From: Dehalococcoidales bacterium
Lineage (GTDB): Bacteria > Chloroflexota > Dehalococcoidia > Dehalococcoidales > UBA2162
Length of the DNA stretch: 12,218 nucleotides
Direction of reading: 5' to 3'
Assembly (NCBI GenBank): GCA_030648675.1
Contig: JAUSGV010000139.1
Span: forward strand, 1-12,218
Both the position numbers and the translations under genes were made by a program. Position 1 is the stretch's first letter, and each line of letters opens with the position of its first letter. Below, piece by piece: positions 6,435 through 12,218 of this stretch. The notes beneath the pieces were generated by a model that saw nothing but the letters and a program-made list of their open reading frames with translations, was not told the origin of the DNA and did not search any database.

Positions 6435-6477
6435 GATACTCAACTGCGGCGGCACAAAGCCCAACGGGATCGAGCCG

Positions 6478-7848
6478 TTATATTTCTTTGGCCAGGTTAG
6501 CCAGGAAATCGACGTTATTTTTTGTCTTTCGCAGCCGTTCGATAACTCTTTCCGCGGCTTCGGCATAGTTCGGTGAATCCGATGAAATCATCGAGACCAT
6601 ACGCCGGAGGAGCCAGACCTGCTTCAAAACGTCGGCGCTGAGCAGAAGTTCCTCGCGACGCGTTCCGCTGCGGTCGATATTGATCGCCGGGAAGATACGC
6701 CGTTCGGCAAGCCTGCGGTCAAGATGGACTTCCATATTGCCCGTGCCCTTGAATTCCTCGTAGATAAGGTCGTCCATGCGGCTGCCCGTATCGACAAGAC
6801 AGGTAGCGATAATGGTCAGGCTGCCGCCTTCGGCAGTATTCCGGGCAGCGCCAAAGAAATGCTTGGCGGGATAAAGAGCCGCCGGATCGATACCGCCGGA
6901 TAACGTGCGGCCGCTCGACGGCATTGCCAGGTTATAGGAACGGGTAAGACGGGTGATACCGTCGACGAGCATGAGCACGTCGCGCCCGCTTTCAACCATT
7001 CGCTTTGCCCGGTCCAGGGCTAGTTCGGCGACCCGTGTATGATTTTCCACCGGCTCGTCGAAGGTAGCGGCGACGACCTCTCCTTTAAGCAATGAACGCC
7101 GCATATCGGTGACTTCTTCCGGACGTTCGCCGATCAGGCACACCATGATGTGTATATCGTCGTAGTTGGTGGCAGCACAATTGGCGATCGACTTCATGAG
7201 CATGGTTTTACCGGCTTTCGGCGGGGAGACGATCAAACCGCGTTGCCCTCGTCCGATGGGTGCGACGAGATTGAGCAACCTCCCCGCCAGGTCGTTCTGC
7301 TTCGTTTCCATGTCGATCAATCTGTCAGGAAACGTTGGTGTAAGTTGTCCGAAATGAGGCCGGTTTCTGGCCAGTTCCGGATTCAAATCGTTGACGGCTT
7401 CAACGCGCAGCAAACTGAAATATTTTTCTCCAGCCCGGGCGGGACGCCCGCGTCCCGCGATCATATCGCCGTTGCGCAGACCGAAACGACGGATTTGAGA
7501 TTGCGAGACATAGACGTCAGCAGAACTGGGCAGAAGGGTGTTGTTTCTCAGGAAGCCGTAGCCCTCGCTCATCATTTCCAGAATACCGCTGCAGAAAGTA
7601 TTACCTTCCTGTTCGGCAGAAGTTTGAAGCAGGCGCATGATCAGGTCCTGCTTGGAAAGGGCAGCAAAATTCTGGACGCCCATGTCCTTGGCCATTTCCG
7701 CGAGCTCTTCTACGGTTTTATTACTAAGCTGCCCGATTTCAATTTTTAGTTCAGGCTTGATTTCGGCTTTCGGTTCAGCTTTTGCTTCCATTTTTGCTTC
7801 TGCGGTGGGAGTCTTGGCGTCCTGTTTGTTTACGTTTTCGATAGTAAT
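6478..7848 (-). CDS. rho: transcription termination factor Rho
   Basis: Rho is a hexameric RNA helicase that binds nascent RNA and uses ATP to release RNA polymerase. From the preferred start the protein has 456 residues: a Lys/Glu/Ala-rich leader (about 14-36), a Rho_N SAP-like helical domain (about 41-83), a cold-shock-type RNA-binding domain (about 84-153, with GYGFLR), and the RecA-like motor with Walker A PPKAGKT (209-215), Walker B VLMLVD ending in D296, SGGIDPAAL, and GTRREELL carrying an arginine-finger candidate. The start is odd. AAGGAGG (7857-7863) lies eight bases before an ATT codon (7846-7848). The only in-frame ATG/GTG/TTG codons are TTGs at 7929 and 7911, inside tal, and an ATG at 7791, which lacks a ribosome binding site. 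I choose ATT, as known for infC in other bacteria. rho follows tal by 31 bases and is probably the last gene of the pyrG-tal-rho unit. Confidence 0.93.
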   Translation of the reverse strand: MTIENVNKQDAKTPTAEAKMEAKAEPKAEIKPELKIEIGQLSNKTVEELAEMAKDMGVQNFAALSKQDLIMRLLQTSAEQEGNTFCSGILEMMSEGYGFLRNNTLLPSSADVYVSQSQIRRFGLRNGDMIAGRGRPARAGEKYFSLLRVEAVNDLNPELARNRPHFGQLTPTFPDRLIDMETKQNDLAGRLLNLVAPIGRGQRGLIVSPPKAGKTMLMKSIANCAATNYDDIHIMVCLIGERPEEVTDMRRSLLKGEVVAATFDEPVENHTRVAELALDRAKRMVESGRDVLMLVDGITRLTRSYNLAMPSSGRTLSGGIDPAALYPAKHFFGAARNTAEGGSLTIIATCLVDTGSRMDDLIYEEFKGTGNMEVHLDRRLAERRIFPAINIDRSGTRREELLLSADVLKQVWLLRRMVSMISSDSPNYAEAAERVIERLRKTKNNVDFLANLAKEI

Positions 7849-7856
7849 AGTGGGTT

Positions 7857-7863
7857 CCTCCTT
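7857..7863 (-). promoter_or_regulatory. strong ribosome binding site that decides the rho start
   Basis: AAGGAGG on the - strand lies between the tal stop (7880-7882) and the rho coding region. Normal spacing (8 bases) points to ATT at 7846-7848. There is no ATG, GTG or TTG in frame within range, so either rho uses a rare ATT start or this site is not used. Confidence 0.6.
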
Positions 7864-7879
7864 GTCGTGTGTGGTTGAG

Positions 7880-8530
7880 TTATTTTTTTGCGACTTTCTG
7901 CCAATCGGCAAGAAAACGACTGATACCAATCGTAGTCAATGGGTGCTGAGTCATCTGCAGCAGTACCGCATAAGGAATAGTGGCGATCTGTGCCCCAACT
8001 TTAGCGGCGGCGATACAATGCTGGGGATGGCGTATGCTGGCGGCGATAACTTCGGTGCTAAAATTGTAGTTCTTGAAAACCTTGACGATATCTTCGACGA
8101 GTTTCATGCCATCGTCTCCGATATCATCGAGTCTGCCGACGAACGGGCTGACGTAGGCGGCACCGGCCAGGGCATCCAATAGAGCTTGATTCAAAGAAAA
8201 ACAAAGGGTCATGTTGACCTTAATACCTTCTTTGGACAATGTCTTGGTCGCTTCAAGCCCTTCCGCGGTGGATGGTACCTTAACGACGACGTTGGGTGCC
8301 CATTTGGCGATTTGCCGGCCTTGCTGGATCATGGCTTCCACGCCCTCAACCAGAACCTCGACGGATACCGGACCGGGGACGATGGCACAAATCTGTTTGC
8401 TCAAAGCTTCGTAATCAGCGTTACCTTCCTTTGCGGACAGGGAAGGGTTAGTGGTCACGCCGCCGACTACGCCCATTTTCACTCCGTGCTTGATTTGTTC
8501 CAGGTTAGCCGTATCAAGAAAAATCTTCAT
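7880..8530 (-). CDS. tal: transaldolase (short FSA/TalC-type)
   Basis: Transaldolase moves a three-carbon dihydroxyacetone unit between sugar phosphates (sedoheptulose-7-phosphate and glyceraldehyde-3-phosphate to erythrose-4-phosphate and fructose-6-phosphate) in the non-oxidative pentose phosphate pathway. The 216-residue length matches the short subfamily. D6 (FLDTANL), N28 (TTNPS), the Schiff-base lysine K84 (VVVKVPST) and S165/R167 (AASIRHP) are all at family positions. E58 stands where E. coli fructose-6-phosphate aldolase has a glutamine, and F111 where it has a tyrosine; both favour transaldolase over aldolase activity (inference from known family differences). The start is the ATG at 8528-8530, five bases after GGAGG. 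A TTG at 8542 would overlap that site. It lies 115 bases after pyrG and 31 before rho. Confidence 0.92.
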   Translation of the reverse strand: MKIFLDTANLEQIKHGVKMGVVGGVTTNPSLSAKEGNADYEALSKQICAIVPGPVSVEVLVEGVEAMIQQGRQIAKWAPNVVVKVPSTAEGLEATKTLSKEGIKVNMTLCFSLNQALLDALAGAAYVSPFVGRLDDIGDDGMKLVEDIVKVFKNYNFSTEVIAASIRHPQHCIAAAKVGAQIATIPYAVLLQMTQHPLTTIGISRFLADWQKVAKK

Positions 8531-8645
8531 TTGACCCTCCAATTTCCGGAATCATTTTGTAGCGCGACGCCGAAAGTAAAAGCCAGAGACAGGGATTATG
8601 CCCGGTCACTTTTCCTCAGTATGATTGTATGAAAAAACTCATTAA

Positions 8646-10280
8646 TTACGTAGCAAGAGGCAGCGCCGGTTGTGCACCTTCGCGGAGTACGTCTTTTGCC
8701 ACGCCGATAAAATCGCGAAATAGCGGATGCGGACAGCCAGGGCGTGAGCCAAACTCAGGATGGAACTGGCTGCCGACCATCCATGGATGATCGCTCAATT
8801 CACAAATTTCGACCAGTTCACCGTCGGGAGATGTTCCGCTGCAAACCAGTCCCGCAGCCTCTAACTGACTGCGAAACTTGTTGTTGAATTCGTAGCGGTG
8901 GCGGTGCCTTTCATAAATCAAGCTGCGCCCATAGGCATTCGCTGCCCGGGTTCCATCCTGTAATTTACACGGATAATTGCCCAGGCGCATGGTTTTTCCT
9001 TTTTCGGTGACGCTCTTCTGGCTCGCCATCAACGAAATAACGGGATATGGCGTCCTTTCGCCGAATTCGGTTGAGTTGGCTTCAGGCGAATTAAAGACGT
9101 GGCGGGCGAATTCGATAACCATTACCTGCATGCCCAAACAGAGCCCCAAATAAGGGATTTTATTGGTTCGCGCATATGCGGCGGCCTTCACCATGCCTTC
9201 AATTCCCCTGATACCGAAACCTCCGGGAACGACGATACCTTGTGCAGAACGAAGCATGGCTTCGCCGCCTTCTTTAGCCAGTTCTTCCGACGGTACCCAG
9301 GTTACGTTAACATCCCGATTATGGTGAAGTGCGGCATGGCATAGTGCTTCACGAACCGAGTAATAAGCGTCTTTTAATTCGACATATTTGCCAACAAGAG
9401 CGATGTTGACCGGCTGCCGCGGTGTTTTGAGTGCAGATACCAATTGACGCCACTGGTTAAGGTCCGATGGTTCGCCGATTAAGCCGAGCTTGTCTACTAT
9501 CAACTGACCAAGCCCTTCTTCTTCGAGAACGAGCGGGACTTCGTAAACTGTAGGTATCGTTGTCATGGGGATCACCGCCTGGCGTTCAACGTCGCAGAAA
9601 AGGGAAATCTTATTGCGTAACGATTCGGGCACCGGGTAGTCGGCCCGGCAGATAATCACGTCCGGCTGAATACCGATGCGGCGGAGCTCGTTTACGCTGT
9701 GCTGGGTGGGCTTGGTTTTTAGCTCCTGGGTTGAACCGAGATAAGGCAGCAGAGTCACGTGGATGTACAGTACGTTGTCCCGTCCGACATCATTTCTCAT
9801 TTGCCTGGCTGCTTCGAGGAACGGTTGTCCTTCGATATCACCCACTGTACCGCCTACCTCGATAAGTACGACTTCGGCATTAGATCTTTCCGCAAGTTTC
9901 TTAAAGCGGTCCTTAATTTCGTTAGTCACGTGCGGTACTACCTGGATCGTACCGCCGAGGAAATCTCCCCTTCTCTCTTTAGAGATTACGGAGCTGTATA
10001 TTTGTCCGGAAGTGACGTTGGAATCGGCGGTCAGATTGACATCGATGAAACGCTCATAGTTGCCCAGATCGAGATCGGTTTCCGCTCCGTCTTGCGTGAC
10101 GAAAACCTCACCGTGCTGATAGGGCGACATCGTCCCCGGGTCGACATTTAAATAGGGATCCAACTTTTGTGCGGTAACGGTGATATGGCGGCTTTTCAGA
10201 ATGGTACCGATAGAAGCGACAGTGATACCTTTCCCAACGGAACTAACTACACCACCGGTCACAAAGATGTACTTTGACAT
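8646..10280 (-). CDS. pyrG: CTP synthase (glutamine-hydrolysing)
   Basis: CTP synthase makes CTP from UTP, ATP and glutamine-derived ammonia, the last step of cytidine nucleotide synthesis. The 544-residue protein has normal family length. The N-terminal synthetase domain (about 1-270) carries the P-loop GGVVSSVGKG (9-18), KLDPYLNVDPGTMSP (39-53) and EVGGTVGDIE (141-150). The class I glutamine amidotransferase domain (about 290-535) has the oxyanion loop PGGFG (352-356), the nucleophile C381 in GLCLGMQ, and H507/E509 in FHPEF. The ATG at 10278-10280 gives the canonical MSKYIFVTGG N-terminus. No Shine-Dalgarno sequence is evident despite a leader of about 77 bases. A consensus promoter lies upstream. 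It is the first gene of the probable pyrG-tal-rho unit. Confidence 0.97.
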   Translation of the reverse strand: MSKYIFVTGGVVSSVGKGITVASIGTILKSRHITVTAQKLDPYLNVDPGTMSPYQHGEVFVTQDGAETDLDLGNYERFIDVNLTADSNVTSGQIYSSVISKERRGDFLGGTIQVVPHVTNEIKDRFKKLAERSNAEVVLIEVGGTVGDIEGQPFLEAARQMRNDVGRDNVLYIHVTLLPYLGSTQELKTKPTQHSVNELRRIGIQPDVIICRADYPVPESLRNKISLFCDVERQAVIPMTTIPTVYEVPLVLEEEGLGQLIVDKLGLIGEPSDLNQWRQLVSALKTPRQPVNIALVGKYVELKDAYYSVREALCHAALHHNRDVNVTWVPSEELAKEGGEAMLRSAQGIVVPGGFGIRGIEGMVKAAAYARTNKIPYLGLCLGMQVMVIEFARHVFNSPEANSTEFGERTPYPVISLMASQKSVTEKGKTMRLGNYPCKLQDGTRAANAYGRSLIYERHRHRYEFNNKFRSQLEAAGLVCSGTSPDGELVEICELSDHPWMVGSQFHPEFGSRPGCPHPLFRDFIGVAKDVLREGAQPALPLAT

Positions 10281-10363
10281 TAAGGGAAACCAAAAAAACT
10301 AAATGGGCAGACGAAGGACTACGAATACTAACGTGGGATATTAGAAATAACTTACTTGATTTG

Positions 10364-10393
10364 ATTATAGATAAGGGTTCGCCGACTTGTCAA
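10364..10393 (-). promoter_or_regulatory. consensus sigma-70-type promoter of pyrG (pyrG-tal-rho)
   Basis: On the - strand TTGACA (10388-10393) and TATAAT (10364-10369) are both perfect matches, separated by 18 bases. Predicted transcription starts near 10357, leaving a leader of about 77 bases before pyrG. No terminator-antiterminator pair or run of G at the expected start (as in pyrG control of Firmicutes) was recognised. Confidence 0.8.
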
Positions 10394-10559
10394 GCTTTTT
10401 TGAAGAGGCTTAAGCATGATAGACATGGCAGCAATTTTTTCGCGTGTTAAACGAAGAGCACGCGGAATTGTCCCATAAAACAACTAAACAGCCTGGTTCC
10501 TTCGATGAGCCCGGTGATCGGCAATGTTTCCCGGTTCGAGATTTGTACGGACGGAAGTT
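10394..10559. other. gap between the small Cys/Trp gene and the pyrG promoter
   Basis: No gene was recognised here. An inverted repeat CGCGTG/CACGCG (10441-10446 with 10459-10464) with a 12-base loop lies downstream of the small gene. On the - strand it is followed by an A-run rather than a T-run, so it is not a standard terminator for that transcript. Confidence 0.35.
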
Positions 10560-10736
10560 TTATTGCTGGCCGGCAGGCTTAGCTTCTTGTGCCTTAAGAT
10601 GAGCTTTGTAGCCCGGGCACCAACCGCTGTGCCATTTCCATAACCGAATCCAGAACGATCGGGGATTTTCTTTGTATTTTTGCTCCATCCTGGCACAGTT
10701 GGCACATCCCGCAGGTTTTGTTGCATTAGCAGACAT
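10560..10736 (-). CDS. 58-residue Cys/Trp-rich small protein, function unknown
   Basis: An ATG at 10734-10736 is preceded at five bases by AAGGAGGG, an excellent ribosome binding site. The frame runs 58 codons to TAA at 10560-10562. The protein has C11-x2-C14, a basic middle, then a segment SFWIRLWKWHSGWCPGYK with C40 and H36, and four tryptophans in all (29, 33, 35, 39). The CxxC pair plus H36/C40 could bind a metal ion such as zinc (inference). No signal peptide or membrane helix is seen. It begins 14 bases after the stop of the alcohol dehydrogenase gene and is probably translated from the same mRNA. I do not recognise a named family, though such small CxxC...WCPG proteins seem plausible as conserved hypotheticals. 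Confidence 0.75.
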   Translation of the reverse strand: MSANATKPAGCANCARMEQKYKENPRSFWIRLWKWHSGWCPGYKAHLKAQEAKPAGQQ

Positions 10737-10750
10737 GACTCCCTCCTTGC

Positions 10751-11782
10751 TTATTCGTTCGGATGTATAATCACCTTGATAGAGTCTTCCGCCCTGGCGA
10801 CAAGTTGAAAGCCGAGGCCGATCTGGGCCATGCTGAGGCGGTGTGTGATAAGCGAATTAACTTTAATTGTACCCGACGCGATGAGTTCCAGAGCCGTTTG
10901 ATAGTCGGCGGGGCTTCCGGCGTAAGACGTTGTCAGGGTAACATCGTTGCGCCAGAACACTTCATTTATCGAAAGGGGGATGTTTATTCCCGGTCCGATA
11001 GGAGCGAAATACAATACCGTGCCGCCGCGCTCGACCAACTTGAAGGCCTGGGTGACGGCGGACGTTGCCCCCGTGCTGACGATAACCAGGTCGGCGAGAC
11101 GGCCTTCGTTCACAGAGCGTAATCGAGCCGGCAAGTCTTCTCCCGGCTTTAATACCGTCAAAGCTCCGGAATTTTGTGCTGCTTTCAGACGGAATTCGTT
11201 GATATCGACCGCGATAACGCGGCTCGCTCCCATTGTATGAGCTAGCATTATGTGAAGCAAGCCGGCGATTCCGCAACCCACCACGATCACGCTTTTGCCG
11301 GGTTTCATCTGCGCCCGTACCTGTCCCCGGAGAACGCAAGACAACGGCTCGATAAAAGTTGCTTCGTCGTAGGATATCTTGTCCGGCAGCAGAAATACGC
11401 CGCGATCCACGTTTATTGCCGGCAAACGAAGAAACTCGGCGAAACCTCCGGGATCGAAATTCGTCCGGCGCAGTGTTTCGCAAACTGTGTGATTACCGCT
11501 AAGGCAATAATAACAGGTATTACACGGTACGTGATGGGCGGCGGTTACTCTGTCCCCGATCTTATAGCGTGTGACGCCTTCCCCGACCGCCTCTATCCGG
11601 CCGCCGATCTCGTGTCCCAGAATCAAAGGAGCTCTATCGAGGCGGTACCATTCCATGACATCGCTGCCGCAAATTCCGCTTGCCTCTACTTTCACGAGGA
11701 GTTCGCCGGGACCAATTTTCGGTACCGGCATTTCTTCGATCCGGACGTCCCGGTTGTTATACCATTTCGCGACGCGCATCAT
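10751..11782 (-). CDS. zinc-dependent alcohol/polyol dehydrogenase (MDR family)
   Basis: A 343-residue medium-chain dehydrogenase that probably oxidises a secondary alcohol or polyol with NAD(H), related to sorbitol, threonine and butanediol dehydrogenases. Catalytic zinc ligands are C38 (GICGSD), H57-E58 (GHEIGG) and probably E145 (FIEPLSC). The structural zinc is bound by C87, C90, C93 and C101. The Rossmann motif GCGIAG (169-174) is followed by D193 (AVDIN), which suggests NAD over NADP. The exact substrate cannot be read from sequence. Two adjacent ATGs occur (11780-11782 and 11777-11779); the first follows a weak GAG. Just upstream are AT-rich low-complexity DNA and a MITE 38 bases away, so its promoter lies in or next to the mobile element. 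The small Cys/Trp gene follows closely. Confidence 0.92.
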   Translation of the reverse strand: MMRVAKWYNNRDVRIEEMPVPKIGPGELLVKVEASGICGSDVMEWYRLDRAPLILGHEIGGRIEAVGEGVTRYKIGDRVTAAHHVPCNTCYYCLSGNHTVCETLRRTNFDPGGFAEFLRLPAINVDRGVFLLPDKISYDEATFIEPLSCVLRGQVRAQMKPGKSVIVVGCGIAGLLHIMLAHTMGASRVIAVDINEFRLKAAQNSGALTVLKPGEDLPARLRSVNEGRLADLVIVSTGATSAVTQAFKLVERGGTVLYFAPIGPGINIPLSINEVFWRNDVTLTTSYAGSPADYQTALELIASGTIKVNSLITHRLSMAQIGLGFQLVARAEDSIKVIIHPNE

Positions 11783-11820
11783 ACTAACTCAAAAATAAAA
11801 AATCAAAAATCAAAAACTAG
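11783..11820. repeat. AAAAATCAAAA low-complexity leader of the dehydrogenase gene
   Basis: Short tandem-like repeats of the form AAAAATCAAAAATC separate the dehydrogenase start from the MITE. Similar A/C/T-rich tracts occur near 4720-4745 and 5882-5915, again beside genes. The CTAG at 11817-11820 is the left duplication of MITE copy 3. Confidence 0.5.
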
Positions 11821-11968
11821 TGTAGTGTCTTACAAAAGGGTTTACAGATGAGGATAACAAGTGACAACTCACACTCCCCCTTAGTCCCCCTTTTCCAAAG
11901 GGGGAGAGTCCTTCCTCCTCTTTCGAGGGAAGCAGACAGTTATGTAAATATATTTACGAAACACTACA
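11821..11968 (+). mobile_element. MITE-like element, copy 3 (148 bp)
   Basis: It is identical in length to copy 2, with TGTAGTGTCT at the left end and the inverted copy (one mismatch) at the right end. It is bounded by CTAG at 11817-11820 and 11969-11972. It contains one 36-bp hairpin unit. The orientation matches the other two copies, and the left end faces the dehydrogenase gene. Confidence 0.88.
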
Positions 11969-11972
11969 CTAG

Positions 11973-12086
11973 TTCCTAATTGCGAAAATGCGCAGCTATT
12001 CTTTGAGCGTGAAAAACTACTTATTGAACGTGAACATAATTACACTTATTTCTGCAACTAAGTACTAGTTCCTCTCCCTTGAGGAG
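11973..12086. other. right-edge gap with a weak coding-like stretch
   Basis: A frame open from 11969 to TAA at 12059-12061 encodes CENAQLFFEREKLLIEREH, which looks mildly coding-like but has no start codon or binding site. It may be a gene remnant or chance. Nothing else was seen here, nor in the last 26 bases of the window (12193-12218). Confidence 0.2.
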
Positions 12087-12182
12087 CTTTGTATCAAAAG
12101 TCATTCCGCTACCCCCAGACCCTTCGTCCTTCAGCGGAAGGACTCAGGGTGACAAAAAGAGGGCACTTTTGATACAAGGCCA
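12087..12182. mobile_element. possible small inverted-repeat element flanked by 10-bp direct repeats
   Basis: TTGTATCAAAAGT (12089-12101) and its exact inverse (12165-12177) bracket about 63 bp that contain a GTCCTTC/GGAAGGAC-type hairpin (12126-12143). CCTTGAGGAG occurs immediately outside at 12077-12086 and 12183-12192, as a target duplication would. Only one copy is in the window, so mobility is unproven. Confidence 0.45.
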
Positions 12183-12218
12183 CCTTGAGGAGAAACAATG
12201 TAGAGATTTTCACCAAGC

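Larger units (their letters stand above)
6108..6477. repeat. two tandem copies of a ~180-bp hairpin-bearing repeat downstream of rho
   Basis: No gene is seen in this gap. Two related units begin with CATATCCCGATTCTC (6111 and 6294, offset 183), continue with GATGCG.TACGG.GCA, then a run of TTCATAAGGCGAGGCCTTGC, and end in a long GC-rich hairpin followed by TTTTT (hairpin offset 176). A partial copy of the leading CATATCCCGATTC motif occurs at 4610. A MITE lies immediately to the left. Confidence 0.7.

Noticed and set aside
6217..6576. 119-codon + strand frame downstream of rho
   Set aside because: It consists of the two hairpin repeats in translation and runs into the antisense of rho.
7150..7749. 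199-codon frame antisense to rho
   Set aside because: Opposite a fully conserved Rho motor domain; no recognisable protein.
7849..7929. rho starting at the TTG at 7929
   Set aside because: It would overlap tal by 50 bases, lacks a ribosome binding site, and the added residues are the out-of-frame reading of the tal 3' end.
10441..10464. Inverted repeat as terminator of the dehydrogenase and small-protein transcript
   Set aside because: Only a 6-bp stem with a 12-base loop, and the following bases on the - strand are A rather than T.

Overview
The window looks like a chromosomal segment of a Chloroflexota bacterium, most likely class Dehalococcoidia. This is inferred from gene content and style: a UvrC/Pol IV/Rho/CTP synthase housekeeping set, a presenilin-like A22 membrane protease that is otherwise common in archaea, a short FSA-type transaldolase, medium GC content, and intergenic DNA packed with short hairpin repeats. 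No rRNA, tRNA, CRISPR array or complete insertion sequence was found.

Layout, left to right. Positions 1-741 hold gene debris: the 3' end of an unrecognised rightward gene, a second coding-like stretch, and the front part of a dual-specificity phosphatase gene that has lost its catalytic end. dinB (DNA polymerase IV, + strand) follows at 742-1917. Every later gene is on the - strand. uvrC (2356-4506) converges on dinB across a repeat island. Next come a presenilin/SPP-type intramembrane aspartyl protease (4878-5834), then rho (6478-7848), tal (7880-8530) and pyrG (8646-10280), which probably form one pyrG-tal-rho transcription unit behind a consensus sigma-70-type promoter at 10364-10393. A 58-residue cysteine/tryptophan-rich protein (10560-10736) lies 14 bases behind a zinc-dependent MDR alcohol dehydrogenase (10751-11782) and is probably co-transcribed with it.

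The distinctive feature is the repeats. Three copies of one MITE-like element (1918-2137, 5956-6103, 11821-11968) share 10-bp perfect terminal inverted repeats and are each bounded by a 4-bp duplication (CTAG, CTAT, CTAG). Two are exactly 148 bp and the third is 220 bp because an internal 36-bp hairpin unit is present three times instead of once. Other small hairpin repeats fill the remaining gaps. Several of these families also sit inside uvrC as translated sequence: about 113 extra residues separate two catalytic aspartates of its nuclease domain without breaking the frame.

Functionally, dinB (translesion synthesis) and uvrC (nucleotide excision) are both DNA repair genes but are transcribed separately. 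pyrG, tal and rho link CTP synthesis, sugar-phosphate exchange and transcription termination in one probable operon. The strongest leads are the in-frame repeat mosaic in UvrC, the MITE family with its copy-number-variable core, the apparent ATT start codon of rho, and the small Cys/Trp protein.
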